Source: Lepidodermella squamata
Lineage: Eukaryota; Gastrotricha
Assembly: GCA_047495785.1 (NCBI GenBank)
Contig: JBLDXI010000033.1
Coordinates: 1,054,001-1,118,000, forward strand
Reading direction: 5' to 3'
Length of the DNA: 64,000 nucleotides
Positions within the stretch are counted from its first letter, which is position 1; each line of letters opens with the position of its first letter. Positions 30,599-44,185 of the stretch are shown piece by piece. Below the pieces are notes generated by a model that was not told where the DNA came from, ran no database searches, and saw only the letters and a list, made by a program, of their open reading frames with translations. Position numbers and translations under genes: made by a program.

Positions 30599-33317
30599 GT
30601 TTGTCGTCGACCGCGGGTAAGTGCCCTAAAACAGAAAATAATTCAACATGTAAGAATATATCGGCACTGATTGAAAAAAGCAGCGGATGCAAGCGACCTA
30701 AAATTTACCGGTATCATTTCAACAAGTCAGCCAGAAATAACGTGGGAGATGAAAAATTAGTACCAAATATGAAGAGATAGGTATTAGATCTCTGGTTTAT
30801 ACTATAGCTTGAAATTTATCACAAACTTTGGCAAAAATTCCCACTTGGAGATAAGAACTAAAAGATAATTCTAAATTAAGGCGAACGCATTGTGTCTGGC
30901 AGAAGATTCTAGGCAGGGCATTGCGAATAGGAGCAAAATGGTGCACGTATAGGTATTATCAGTGAAGTAGTCGCATCATAAATGTTTTATTGCTGACTTT
31001 CAGCGTCACACGACAAGGCGGGTCGTCGTGAATTCGCTGTAGGTATGTAGATAAATATACAGGTCTAGTAGTCATAAAAATCACAACAGCTGCGGGGCAA
31101 TGACGTAAAAATACCGCACATTTCTGCTGGCAGAATGAATCTTCACTAGTTTTCATAATATTATAGTCTTTGGAATGAGGAAATGCATAGCGTAATAAAT
31201 CGCGTGTTTATCAATGAAACAAACAAGTGCCTATATGCGACGAATTATTGGGGTGAGAAAAAAATTCGATTCCTCATCCAGTGCATGACTCGGCTGATTC
31301 GTGGCGTGTTTGCTCTTTAGCGAGAGGCAAAGTCCATAACCGCGAAGTGCATTGAGTGAAAAATACGAGTAATAGCGAGAAAATATGAGGAGCGAATAAA
31401 TGGGCACGTGGCCGCTATTTCCCGAGCCATTATTACACCACCGCCGAAGCTTTTACACTCATGCGCTCACTCTCACACGCGGCGTGTATAAGCCACTAAT
31501 AATTTTGGCCCATCTCGTTGAAGGGCAACACAACAGCAATAATAGATGTACGTGAAACTCGAGAAATATTGCATTAGCCAGGCAACTTATTGCAAGCTTA
31601 GCAGATGGGAAAAACTAACACCCATCTGCAGCGGATAAAATTGGAAATCAGCGAGCCGAAAATTGGCAAAAACTGCAAGGTATTCAGCGTGAACAGTCCT
31701 GTTTAATTTTAAAACCAGACGAGTCGCTCTCAAACGTTATTCCCAAATTGCAAATTTTCTGGACATTGAAATGCCTTGGTGTGCTATAAAGTTGATTATC
31801 CTAGTGACCTATGCTTGACTAAATTTCGGGTCTATAACTGCCTTTCCATGATGAAAGAGAAAATACCTTTATCAATAAATTATTCGCTTTCACGTGCAAA
31901 AATGTTGAAGTTTTAGCGCGTCAATTCCGTTGAGAATGATCAATAAAAATGATACTATAGTACGTGCGAGCGCAAATGTTTCAAAAATTCTAAACTTTAA
32001 CGCCAAAAATGTAGCGGAGAAGCCTCTTGAATAAAAGAAAATCGAGAAAAAATGGAAAAAAATCGAGGCTGGATATCAGAATTTTCTCTCTTTACCTTGT
32101 CCATTATATACCTAGGCTCCAGAGGTTCAATTAAATTTTGGCAATTAAGCCAATTATCACCCAATTAATTAACGAAAATTATGGCGACAAGTCTCGCGTG
32201 CCACTTTCGGTACGCGTGCCGTAGTTCGAGAACCATTGTGCTAACCTGGAAAAATTAACGAATAAAAGCGTTATCAATAAAGATAGGTCGGAAAACATGT
32301 ATTCGGGAGAAGGTTAAATTATTCAGGATTAAAAAATTGATAAATTAGAATCAATCGAAGAAAGGTCTTATGAATCGAAAAGGTTATAATTAAAGATCCA
32401 ATTACCTGAAATCTGTACATAATTTTACTGTTTTTTCGGATTATATCAAAAGACCAAGCCTGTCTTAAAAGACCGTCTGAAAAGCCAGGTTTTTTTTACA
32501 GGTAGGAAAAATTGGCAAGGGCCAATTTTCCATGTTTTTTGCTACTTTTTTGTGCTGCGTAGATGCCTCGTTCTGCAAACATTGTCATGTGCGAATGCAG
32601 ACACTATGACCGGGGTTATCGGTGTTTGTTCAGGGCTCTTCAACTTGGCATAAAGGCAAAGCCAAGATTACCTGCCAGTAAATAGAAGGCTATTCAGCTT
32701 TACTCTATCTTGAAGGTAAAAAACGATTTTACAAAGAAAAGAACAACTACTGGGGAATGCATGCAACTAATTGCGCAATTAAAACTCTCCATAATTAACC
32801 TAGTTGAAGTTTTAGCGAGATGTGACGTAAAAGAGCAAAAAAGAACAATTTTCCGGAAATCCGTCAAGGAATTCAGGGGAAGTTATCCTTGAAACTGGGC
32901 ATCTGACTAATATAATATCGTCAACAGCTGTTTCTGAAACATTTTACAAGCGGTAAATAGCTGAGCTGTGTTGAAAATAGGGCTGCCGTGGTAACAATTG
33001 TGGGCTCGATCGATCAGTAATTTCCGCGCAATTACGATTTTAGCAAAAAGTTCGCTCGTGAATTGATTATTGTTAATCGGTCTCATAAATACCGTTTGTA
33101 CATTATATCGACTGGTTAATAAATTATTATTTCAAAACTGATGTAAGCACGACCCTTTACAGCCTGATTTCGTGAGAATAAATCAATCAAGCCGACCACA
33201 GGTTCTCTATACAGCTTTAATTTAAGTTTCAAATTCATTTTGAAAATAAACACCGGTAAAGAAGAATGCATAAAATAATCCATGTTTTGCATCATATCGC
33301 GAATTCCGTAATCGACT
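30599..33317. other. Intergenic, 2.7 kb
   Basis: No frame longer than about 80 codons and no exon with family support on either strand. This is the upstream region of SLC13 copy A and the downstream region of copy B. No tRNA or repeat array noticed. Confidence 0.55.
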
Positions 33318-35615
33318 TCAATTGAGAGTGTCATGGCAAATGTAAGTTCCATTATTCGGATATGGCAGTTCCGTCCAAGCTGGTTCGTAGTAGCCGAAGA
33401 AAGCAGCTCCCCACGTGTGAGTTGTCAGTAAGGCAATTCCGATGCCAAGAATGTTCATCACAAAACCTACGGTAACCTGCGAATAAAAAATTTGAAAAAA
33501 GTTCAATACAAAATTACGAAAAATTACCATATCCTTAACCCTGAGTCCTTTAGTTAGAGAAAAGGCCAAAGCATTTGGAGGGGTTGCGACAGGTAACATA
33601 AATGCAAAGCTACAAGTCAGAGCTGAAAAATAACGGAAAATATTTAGCTGAAAATCCCTGGTAACAGCCACTAACCTGTTGGAAGCAGATAGGCCAACGG
33701 GTTGTTGTGTTGTTTATCGGCTAAATCGCCCAAAACCGGCAGCATGAAATGAACCGAGGCAGCATTCGAAATCAGTTCCGTAAGGAACACATTAATGACT
33801 ATTAGAATAGTTACCGACTCCTTCACGTCAAGGGTATGAAGCAGCTCATACAGCTCATCAGCAATAATATCGGTCAAGCCAGAGCTCTGCGTGTTGAAAT
33901 ATTATCATTTGACCCATAAAACCAGCTTAAAAAGCCTACGATTGCAACATTCGTCGCAGCAAGGCCGCCTCCAATTAGAACGACAATATTGAAAGCTTGA
34001 CCTCCATCTTCTTCTGACCACTTGATGGCGTATTTGGGCCTCCTAAACTTGGCTGAAAATAATCCAATTAATTTCTCAAAAATCAGGTAAAAATAAGAAA
34101 ATTCTCAAAATTAGCAGAAAAATCAGGAATTATTTTGAATTATTTCAAATCAATTAAAATTAAGTGAATAATAATATTTACTTAGTCCTGGGGACCTTCG
34201 TTTAGGAACTGAGACCGGCATTGCGAAAAGAAGAATGGCGATGAAACAGGCCGCTGTTGATTCGCGAACATAGCCCGGGGCGATAATTTCCCAGCCAATA
34301 AGAGGTTCGGTATGCATCATCCTGGTGAAAAACAGCACAACCAACACAGCAAGGTTGGCCAGAACAATCCACTGCCTCGGCCCCATCGGTTTCAACTCGT
34401 CATACATGTCCCGAATAATGCTGTACAGCTTGTCTTTATGTGTTTCAATGTACAAGCAAGATTGCGAGGTGAAACCTAATGTGTAGCGAGGTCCGTTGTA
34501 ATAGAACGAAACCCACAGCCAAGCGATGGGTAGGAAAATGATGGAACCAGGCAATCCCCATATGAGCCAAGTCGCGAAGTTGACTGGGTCGTATTCCTCA
34601 CATTTATGAGCTTCGAACTCGTCAACGATTTCGTCACGGATGATCAGGTTTTCAGCTTGTCCAATTAAGGTGGCTGGGCCTCCGATTGAGCATGAATAAG
34701 CCACGCCCAGAACTAGCATGTTTTCAAGCCGCCTCAAGGCTTTTAATTCCTTCCTCAATTCAGGCCTTGATCTCTTTATTTCTTCGTGATCATCTAATAA
34801 ATGACAAATATTAAGGTGGATAAGTATAAAATGTTGCTATTTACACTCCGCACGATGAGCCTTTTCCTCGCTTTTGCCCTCCTTGTTCTCGTAAATTACA
34901 GCATATCGAAGCTCTCTAACGATTTCTATCACGACAGGAATTATCAGCGTGGCGGCCATAGCGTTTGACAGAAGCATAGACAGAAACCATGAAACTATCA
35001 TAAGGCCGAGTAAAAGCCAACGAGGTCCGACTCCCGTAATTCGGATAACTCCAAAAGCAAACCTGAAAAAATAATCAATGAAACTGACAAATATCGGTTG
35101 AAACTCCCGCCACCTTTTATGAAGCTCGGCACTTTCGAAAGCTTTTACTACCAATATACAAGCGATGATGGCCATATTAGTCTCATCGAGGTAATAATTC
35201 GCGAGAACGGTTGATTTTTCGAGTTGTAGTAGCGGAAATAGAACCATTGGTACCAGAGAAGTTATGGCAATAGGAATCTGCAACGAAATGTTGTTAATTG
35301 GGTCAAAAAGTCATGATAGATTTTCCTTACAGCTTCAGTCACCCAATACATGATCATCACCATCAAGACATAAAGACATCTCATAGGTTTCTGAAATAAT
35401 TAAATTACGATGAAATTCGCGACAAATTTGAAAAATTTAACCTGGTAAACTTTGTCGTGTTCGAAGCTCAAGATCAGCGGTAATAGAAGTAGAGGCACTG
35501 TTAGGAAAACGATGAAATTCCGCCATGCCCACAGTGATCGCATGTAAAGCCGGAAGGACGGCTTCGTGGAACTTGTCGATTTCCCCGACTCAACTTCAAC
35601 GACCTCGGTATGCAT
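33318..35615 (-). CDS. SLC13-family symporter, copy B (divergent motifs)
   Basis: Nine exons, in transcript order: 35615-35442, 35390-35331, 35277-35114, 35062-34845, 34793-34182, 34052-33940, 33886-33676, 33622-33528, 33476-33318 (602 codons, 601 aa). It follows the family plan: LWAWRNFIVF at the start, YWVTEAIPIAITSLVPM, LDETNMA, GWEIIAPGYVRESTA, IGGGLAAT, and SFAFMLPVATPPNALAF. Unlike its neighbours both SNT-type motifs read S-N-A (165-167 and in ELISNAASVHFMLP), and the loop usually G-T-[SA]-x-N-L is G-Q-A-E-N-L. These positions contact substrate carboxylates and sodium in the family, so specificity or activity probably differs. More introns are present than in copies A and C. Confidence 0.92.
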
Positions 35616-36462
35616 TCCTCTAAAATAGAATGAACTGGTTTAACACACCACGGAAAAGTGGATAATGATGTGAGGCTGTAAGTACAAGATGATTATCAGT
35701 GCAAGCTCTTATCATATCCTATATTTTTGAATGCCAAAGATTTTTTTGAAGCGTGGCATGTAATCAATGCCAGAAAATCAACGAGTAGCGCTAAAATAGC
35801 TATACTACTGATCATTTTTTACAAAGCAATGTATCATTTTATTCACAGCGCCGGGTAAGAATGTAGTTGGTAGACGGTATAGTAACCATTTAGGTACTTA
35901 GTATATTTTTGCGTTATCAATGGCAGTGGGCGGAACAGTGGCGTGAAATCCCGTGTTTCAAAAAAAACCTCTCATTCTTAGACTGCGGGAAGCTCGTACT
36001 GTTTGTAATGCTAATGAACTTGTACTGGCAACAGGAGTTACGCGATTGGAAAATTCCCAGGCTGATAACATGATTCTTGCGCAGTTTTTTTTATTTGAAC
36101 ACGCCCCGGTTGTGCGGTATCAAGTCATGAAATAGCCCATCACAAAAACGAGGCCACTAGTTCGATCCAGCAGTGAACTTTCTCACGACCCGACTGATAT
36201 AATTTTTTAATTACTTGACACGCTCTCTTATTATTTTATCCATGTATCATGCAATATTAATTAATCGCCACGCATTTTATGACCTTTATTTTCAACTTTA
36301 TTCGAACCATTATTCTTGAGAAAGAGAGGCCACTCGATTGAAATATGCAGCAGCCACCTTAATTTCACCATCAACGATTTTAAAAGCTTTAACAAAAGTG
36401 AAACAGCGAAACAACAGCGTATTTATCAGTTTTTGAAGCAAAATTGTTTGAATACCGCCTTT
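35616..36462. other. Intergenic, 0.85 kb
   Basis: AT-rich spacer between SLC13 copies B and C with no supported gene. The 60-codon frame at 35953-36135 lacks any signal. Confidence 0.5.
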
Positions 36463-39066
36463 CTAGCTTGACCCGGAAGTGCATATGAAAGTTTCGGTAC
36501 CATTCGCCAGCGTTATCTTCTTCCACGGCATGACATCGAATTGGAAGTACGCCTGGCCCCATGTTGTAGTCGCGAGGATAACAACACCTATGCCGATACC
36601 ATTCATAACAAATCCAGCTCCGATCTAAAATTTATGAATTAAGCTGATTTTATGAACTATTTTCGCTCGAAAATTACCATATCAATTATTCGCAATTTTC
36701 CAGCTGAAAATACAACCGAGTTAGGAGGGGTGGCCACCTAAATTCTTTTAATTAGAAATTTTTTGAAAATATCATTTTTTCATTTACCGGAAACATGAAA
36801 GCAAATGATGCGGCAATAGCTGATGGAAACATGAAGTAAAGCGGGTTGGCGCCGCGCAACTGAGCCAATTCGCTTAAAATCGGCATGATTAGGACGACAC
36901 AGGCGGTATTTGACATGACCTCGGTTACGAAAACGACAAAAACAGTTATCACAGAGACGGCGGCCACATCGGAAAGATCGTGAGTTAAATCATCCAACAA
37001 AGTCGACAGCAATTTCGCCAAACCAGATTCCTGAGAAAAAGAATAAAATAGTCTAAATCATTTAAATTATAAAAAAAATATTCACCTCGGCCCCTAAACA
37101 ATGGAGATGAAGGAAAAATCGACGGGAATAATGGGAAATTGAAACTTTGGAGAGATAAACATACCAAACGCCTGTCATAATAAAGTAAATTCGTATTTTT
37201 TCAATTTTAGGTAATTTGTCTAAATTACCGCAGCCATTCCGCCACCAATTAACAAAATAATTTCTAAAGGAATAGCTTTCTCCGTTGTAGACCAAGTCAT
37301 TGCAGTTTCAGGAGCAACCCATTTGCCTAGATCGAAATGTAAAGCTTAAATTCTTAGCATGGATTCAATTCAATACCATCTCGATTCTGACGTGGCAAAG
37401 ACAGCGGAAAAATGAAGAGAATAAAGGCGAATAGAATGCCAGCCGTTGATTCAGAAACATATGTTGGCGCGATGACTTCCCAGCCGATGATAGGGTCGTT
37501 ATTCAATTGCCGGCTTAGCATGAGTAAAATCATGCCGACAACATTCACCAGAACAACCCATTGCTTGAAGCCGAGAGGTGGCAGGGTGTCGTAAAGATTC
37601 GAAATTACGCGCTCAACATGCTCTTTGTGGTCATCTAAAGCTGATCGCCTCAGGCCCAATGTGTAAAGAGGGCCGCAGAAATACATTGACAGCCACAGCC
37701 AACCGATCGTAACGAAAATCGCTGATGTAGGCAGGCTGAAAATCATCTGAAATGCAGTGATAAAATGTAAAATTTCGGAAAAAAATCCAGAAAATTCATC
37801 AAAATTTTATTTTTAGTTTCGGTCATTTCCGAAAAATCGTCGAACTTAAGTAAAGCGTGTCCCAGAAGTTGCGCTACTATTTGTTAAGTTGGCAACTTTT
37901 TGTAGAGAATTTAATTAATTTTTAATCCTATTAACGAGTGACATACTTGATTACTATTCTCGTGATTTTTTCAATTTTTCTACAAAATTTCTGGCAAAGA
38001 GATGTGAATTCGTCTCTCATTTTAGAGTTTCTGAACCCTTTTTCGTGTATTTTCTTTGTTTGTGTTACTTATAGGATTCGCTGTAGTTTCAAAGCTTACC
38101 CATGAGAGGAAAGTCAGAGGGCTGATGCAGTTGTACTTTAGATAAGCCTGATCGACCTGTTGCTTCATCATCAAATTTGGCGACGTGCCAAGAAGCGTGG
38201 CACACCCTCCAATGGACGCGCTGTAGGCGACAGCGATCAAAAGCATAGTTTTGTAGCGTCTATTGATCGACTGAACAGAGTCAACGTCCGGAATTTTAGT
38301 CGGTTGCGGACTTGGGCTGTGAATAACGACTCCGGATTGCTTAGAGGCAAGAGCTAAATTAGCAACGCTTTCTTGCCTTTTGATTGAAATGGCAACACTG
38401 AGCTCCTCAGATACTTCCAAAACTATTGGAACCTAAAATAGAGATTCAAATTGAAATCATAGAAAAAAATTAAATTGCATAAAATTATAAAATTAACTAA
38501 TTTTAACAAATTTATCATAAATAATTAAGGAGGATTTTTTTACCAGTAATACTGTTGTCATGGTATTTTGCATCCACATGCTGAGGAACCACGAAACCAG
38601 CATGAACCCAAGTAGAACCCATCGCTGCTGAATACCGATAATTTTCAGCACCCCCAAAGCTAATCGTTTATGAAGCCCAGCGTTCTCAAAAGCAGCGATG
38701 ACGATAACTGAAGACAAAAAGGCCATATTCGTCTCATCCATGTATTTAGGTGCCAGCTGGCTGGCCCTAGCGATTCGGAGAACTGGGTATAGGAGCATTG
38801 GCAGCAGCGCTGTAACCGCGATAGGCAGACATTCGAGTGACCAGTAAATAACCATAATTATTATCACATAAGCGCATCTTAGCGGTTTCTGAAATTAAAC
38901 AATTAATTATGTTAAAAAATCGAGGAGAATTTCTTACGCTCAGAGTTTCGTCGCCTTCGAAGCAAACGATCAGCGGCAGTAGCAGAAGTGGTACAAATAC
39001 CGTGATTAAAGAGTTACGCCAGGCCCATAAATAGCCAAGAAAATGCTTTATAAAGTACCGATCCAT
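36463..39066 (-). CDS. SLC13-family Na+/dicarboxylate-sulfate symporter, copy C
   Basis: Eight exons, in transcript order: 39066-38938, 38888-38544, 38432-38100, 37746-37377, 37326-37229, 37030-36788, 36737-36678, 36624-36463 (580 codons, 579 aa). It is closest to copy A: LWAWRNSLITVFVPLLLLP, YMDETNMAFLSS, LHKRLALGVLKI, GTSPNLMMKQQVDQAY, GWEVIAPTYVSESTA, VMSNTACVVLIMP and SFAFMFPVATPPNSVVF. First SNT-type motif is Q-N-T (150-152), the second S-N-T. The start codon precedes a short cytoplasmic tail (MDRYFIKHFLGYLWAW). Sodium-coupled uptake of dicarboxylate or sulfate is expected; substrate not resolved. Confidence 0.93.
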
Positions 39067-40542
39067 TTTCAGCTGAATTGCGTATCACCTCAAGGCTTGG
39101 TGAATTTCTAGTTATTATCATGTAAATTAGCAACTTCGGAATTATGAAGCTGTTATTCTAGAAATCTAAATAGTTATTGTAATAATTAGCATTCTGGTAT
39201 CCGGAAATGCGGAAAAAACTTATCGCGTTGAGAACTTTTTTATGAACCCTATCGCGCTGTTCTCAGGTGCTTTGTGACTATTTAAGAGAATTAATTATAG
39301 TCGCCTTTTAGATAAGATAATGAGCTAATAATATAGCGTCTCGGAGGTAAAATTTTTATGGCGAGCCGGCTGTTGCCAACTTTTTTACATGCTGTTGCCT
39401 TGTTGAGCACGCCGTGGTAGTAGAGACAATGGGCCATACACGCGACCGCAGCAGACGGTCGAGAAGTTTCGGTGTATTATGAAAAGTATCAAAGACAAAA
39501 AGGTGACGCGCTACATGGCCGTATGTAGTAGTATCACATAAACACCGGCCGCATTCAAGTGTCCACGTGGTACAGCAGTCTGGAACTACTCGGTTTCTTA
39601 TTTTATTGCGTGCGGCTCAAAGGTCAATCGTGATTGGCTGAAAACGAGGTCTCCTCGAGTAAATCCTGTCACCGGAACGATGAAATTCAAGAATGAACTA
39701 CGTTTGTGATATTTTAGTGTTGATTCATCGTGCACGAATTGTTCAGAATTTATGCATTGGCCATTTCCTAGAAAATTGTCAAAAATCAGGTAAAAATAGG
39801 AAATTTATGGAAATGAGCGGGGAAATCATTTTGCAGCTTGCCCTGTTATGGCTCGAAATTCAGGAATTATCGAGCAAACGCTGACCTTGAAATTCAAAAA
39901 CAGCGTGTTGCCCAAAGTCACACATCGCTGCTATACCTTTCAGTTTATTTCCCTTCATTTTTTCAATTTCAACCAGAATACATATATCAGAATATATTTC
40001 AGCGGAACTTGGCACCAAACGCAAACCATTAAGGAAATGTTATCTTAAATAATGAATGATGATAACGCCTTGTTCTCTCCAAGTGATGATAAGACCTTTT
40101 ATACTGAATATAAGACAGACGCTTATATGATAAGATATTTGGATGTTTTAAATTACTCAGGAAATATGCGAAATATGCGAAAATTTCGAAAAGACATTTT
40201 AGGGCGGATAAAAAATTGGTTCTCCGCATCCGGTCGAATTTGGTTCCGCTTTGACTCAAAAAATAGCAACTTGGAGAACTCCAATTCTTGAATACATTGT
40301 AGCATTCTCATTTTGCATCCTTCCTAATATTATGATGAATATTATGATGAACCCAGCGAATAACGTAGTTGAACGGATGTTAATGCATTAATGCAACATT
40401 ACTCAATGTTGAAAATAACACTAGGTTTGCCACGGTTTATCATGGGTGACTAAAACACGTGCGCGTACAGTTAACCATTCAATTGACATTTAAGCTGGAT
40501 TACTACTATCAACCCCGCTCGTAATCTGTTTATGCAGAAACA
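39067..40542. other. Intergenic, 1.5 kb; 3' part duplicated
   Basis: No gene with support. From about 40188 on, the sequence is a diverged copy of 44455-44797, the upstream region of the second protease homologue, including the shared strings CTCCGCATCCGGTC and GTTAACCATTCA. The duplicated unit therefore contains about 350 bp of 5' flank. Confidence 0.6.
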
Positions 40543-42542
40543 ATGGGGATTAGAAAATACGAATCAGTTATAGCGGTTGTTTTAATCAGCTATTTAAATC
40601 GTTAAGTTCTATCGCAGAGTTATTTTATTATGCTTATATTGAGATTTTACACATATTACAGCATGTCACTGCTGTTTCCCTGGGAAAACTGTTACTGAAA
40701 TATACACCGCACCTCCGAACCCGCCATGTCCTGCGGGCTATAGGTGCGTTAATCCGGATGGGTCACCCTACGATAGAACATTAGTTCAAGCTCCAGTCAT
40801 AGTAGAACGGCAGCTGCCATGTGACTTCTTGTGTGGCCTTAGCGGAGGTTTCAGCTTTGGCATGAAGATGTTTTGCAAAATTGGTCACTTCTGCCTCGAC
40901 GGCGCGGGCAGTGCCGACGGATCTGTCACGCCCGTTGAAGCCAACTCGCTGCAAACACTGAATAAGACATCAGGAGTTGCTTATACGACGATCTTCGCGA
41001 AATGCGGCGTTTTGCCGAGTTATGCGTTTGAAACGAATAATACCGTTCGCCGGCCGACTGTTGCCGGAAATTTCACGGCACTTAACAACGAGTTTCCATG
41101 GCAAGTTCGCCTTGAAATTACCGATGAGCAGGGCAAACAGAAGATTTGCGGCGGCCTTCTCCTAGACAACTCAACAGTTCTGACTGCCGCGAGTTGCGGA
41201 ACGAAGGAAGCGAGGCAATCCTTAGCAATTCTTGGCACCAACAGCAGAAGTGATAAGTTGATCGGTGAAATCGGCGAATTGCAGACAGGAGTCTTAGACA
41301 CAACTATACATCCTAATTACACGAAAGGATCCAGCCGTTACGACATAGCTCTCGTAAAAATTGAAGGTTTGCAAGATAGTAGTTTTCATTTTTTACCATA
41401 AATTTGTTAAATTTGGATAAACCATACATTTCAAAAACTTGATATTTCCAATAGGAATGATTGTAGTATTTGTTCTTTGTTCCAATAGCTGCCCAAAATT
41501 TAGTAAAATTGCAAACTTTCTTTTGGAAAATTCGAAAACCAATCGTTCATTCCAATCATCAATTAATAATTCGCCGCGCAATAAATTCTGATGTTATTTT
41601 GATATGCGCAGAGATAATTTGGGTTTTCTCGGGGTGAGGAATCTTGCTAAATATTCAACAAGTTCAGTGGCTTTCACGTCAACCTAAATCAATTGCTTTT
41701 TCGGCGACACTCTGAGATGTTCCGTATTTTGGGGTGGATGGGAGTCTCCTTTCAAAATCTTCAAGAAAACCCGAGAAAGAACACTTATGCTTCCAAGAAT
41801 CTTCCCTTTTCGAGTCTGCACAATTTTCACCATTTGCTGGGGAAAACAGAATATACGCCAAGCCCCACTTTTCACTTGTTAACTTGATTTGAAAAATGGG
41901 TCTTTCCAGGTGATATAAGTGACCACAGTTAAATTTTCCATGGATTCAGAGCTGTTTGAACTGTTTTTCAGAGCTTGAAACTTTCACAAATGCCATCCTT
42001 CCGATATGTATGCCGATAAATTGCAAAGCTCCTGAATCCGGCATTCATGGCCAAGACAAAACAACTAGATGTGTTACCAGCGGATGGTCGACATGGTTTG
42101 ATGATGATAGTCCTGGGAATTCTAGACTTCAAAAGGGATACGCGACCCTACAGTCACAGGCGAAATGCGCCGAGTCGATAAAAAGACCTGCTAACAGGTT
42201 CAAAGAGCAGTTCTCAAGCGGACTGTCTAATTTTGTCTGCGCTAAGAATCTGAATCAGGAAAAACAGCGCTGTCAGGTTTCATTGGGATCTTCTAGATAT
42301 TGACTTGTACTAAAATATGTCTATGTGATTTTCAGACTGATCTTGGTGGTCCATTAGCATGTCGAGATTCTGCAACAGGCCTATATTATGCCGAGGGTGT
42401 TCTCTCATTTCATTCGAATTGTCAGGATCCTTCGAAAAACGTCGGGGCTTACCAGCGAATCTGCCAATACCTGCCATGGATTCAGAAAAAATTATCGGCT
42501 AAAAGCTGGCAAGGACTTCAATCTCTTGCACCGTCTGGTTAA
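40543..42542 (+). CDS. Secreted trypsin-fold pseudoprotease (serine protease homologue), copy 1
   Basis: Exons 40543-40600, 40662-41366, 41972-42276 and 42336-42542 (425 codons, 424 aa). Signal peptide MGIRKYESVIAVVLISYLN, then a Cys-rich N-terminal region (about 20-130, with CPAGYRCVNPDG), then a chymotrypsin-like domain from about 150 (RRPTVAG, FPWQV, ICGGLLLD). The catalytic His motif TAAHC is TAASC (Ser197), Asp247 is kept in YDIALV, and GDSGGP is TDLGGP (Leu359). With His and Ser both replaced it cannot be a normal protease; such homologues usually act as cofactors, binding proteins or immune regulators. Intron 2 (605 nt) carries a dispersed repeat. The gene is one of two near-identical tandem copies. 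Confidence 0.9.
41625..41884 (+). repeat. Dispersed repeat, copy in protease-homologue intron 2
   Basis: The 3' part (41831-41884, with ATTTGCTGG and CGCCAAGCCCCACTTTTCAC) matches 45942-45996 and 58628-58682. The 5' part shares GGAATCTTGCTAAATATTC-like and GGATGGGAG strings with 58405-58520. It is AT-rich and noncoding. Confidence 0.6.
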
Positions 42543-42689
42543 ATGCAAAAGATTCGATTGAACTATTGACTGAAGTTTGCTGTTCGGTTGTTTAACAGTC
42601 GTTTTTATGATAACTGCCATAAACTTCCAGCAACAAATTGATCGGCGGTCTTGTTATTCTAGCTTTTGATTTTATTATCCTAATTCAGG

Positions 42690-43620
42690 CCGCTATAGGG
42701 CTGAGCCGCTGGTTCTCAAGCACGGACGTCAAGGCGCTGCGGCAGCGGCGGCAAAAGACGTGCCAATTTTGCCCACCGGCCACACGTCCTCTACGATATC
42801 GGTTCAGTCGCCTAGGATATCGAAGGCTCTAACGGCGCGAAATAAGTTAACGCGGATTGCTGTTCGAGATAGGCATTCATAAGCATTACGAGCAAGAGCA
42901 TCAGCGCGATCAGCAGCTTCGCCGCGTGGCTTCAAATCTTTCAACGCCTTCTTAATTTCCGGATCAAATTCCTCGTGATCAAACGACGTCGGGCGTTGCC
43001 GCCGAACGCAGAAGCTGGCCAGTCTTTGCGCGTAATAAGCTGCTTGACAGTTGCGGCGTCTTTACACATCAAACCAAGTGCACCACGGCGACAAATCCAC
43101 GGCTTCGCGATCTTGGCCTCAGGTGAGACCGTAGTGAGCTCGCGCATGACCTCAACAAGCGAGTTGAACCGATGCGAGATGCAGTCGATAATTAATAATT
43201 ACGATGCGCTCTCGAGCCAACCTGTGTAGTGAAGCGTCACCGCCTTCGTCAGCGCCATCCCCACCAGAGGTCGCGCCGTCAACGACCATCGCATCTCCGC
43301 CCCTGTTCGCTCCGCTCGCTGGCGCCACAACCGTAACCTCATCAGACACCACACGTCATCACGGCCATCGCTGAATCAGACGAAGTATCAGGCAGCATCT
43401 GAGGCGCGCGCTGATTATTCGCGGCAACTTTTGGCCTAGTGCCAGCGTCACCTTGATGCTTATGCTTAGCGGCGCCTGCGGAAGCGCCCGATGCCGGTTG
43501 CATATCTACATCACATGGGCCAGCGCTACTAAAATTGCTTAAAATGCCATTTGTTTTCGAAATTTCGAATAAAATGGGAAATCGACAAGAATGAAAGTGA
43601 TATTGAAACAATTGTCGATG
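42690..43620 (-). pseudogene. GC-rich degenerate coding relic, possibly retroelement gag-like
   Basis: An island of higher GC than its surroundings. On the - strand, open segments join only across frame breaks: an Ala/Gly-rich stretch (PASGASAGAAKHKHQ), then GGDGADEGGDASLHRLARER, then CRRGALGLMCKDAATVKQLI. The last has the look of a retroelement gag-type RNA-binding segment, but I cannot name the family with confidence. No start, stop or splice structure supports a live gene. It lies in the spacer between the two protease homologues. Confidence 0.35.
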
Positions 43621-44105
43621 GATCTAAACGGGCGCTCGCTTTCTTTGGAGCCCAAGTTTGACCTTCAAAGTTTTTTTACTGCATTTTAACAATTTTTCTG
43701 GTGAGGTTTCGGTTCTCGCGAAACAGGCGAGGGGCGCAGCGGGTGTGTGAACTTCACACGCGGTGTGCAAGTAGTAATAAAATGCTTGAAGAGACACTCT
43801 ACCAACGCTTCCACGTCGTAATTTGTTCGGCCTGTAATAAGCATGCCTTGAACATAAAGCCGCCCAAACATGGCCGGTGGACGGTGGACGAATTGGTAAG
43901 TTTCTTATGCCCTACTTATTATCAGACTTATTATCAGTCAGGTGCGGCCTTTCGACTTAAGGGGCGGATTAATTAGGACGGCGATCGCGCAATGAGGGCG
44001 ACTTTATTTATTTTTGGGCGACACAAACGATGCGAACTTTTACCTTTTTGGGCGACAGATTTTACCTCACCCATTCCAAATACCCAATTTTAAGACCCAG
44101 CCTTC

Positions 44106-44143
44106 AACCCTAACCTAATCCTAACCTAATCCTAAACCTAACC
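44106..44143. repeat. Interstitial telomere-like repeat (CCTAA-type)
   Basis: About 38 bp of irregular AACCCTAACCTAATCCTAAC units. Read on the - strand the units are GTTAGG, GATTAG and GTTTAG variants. It is too short and degenerate to be a telomere but resembles TTAGG-type repeat inserted internally. It lies directly before the broken third protease copy. Confidence 0.65.
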
Positions 44144-44185
44144 AGTTAAATAACGAATAAAATGGTTAGGTATTGAATTAAATGA

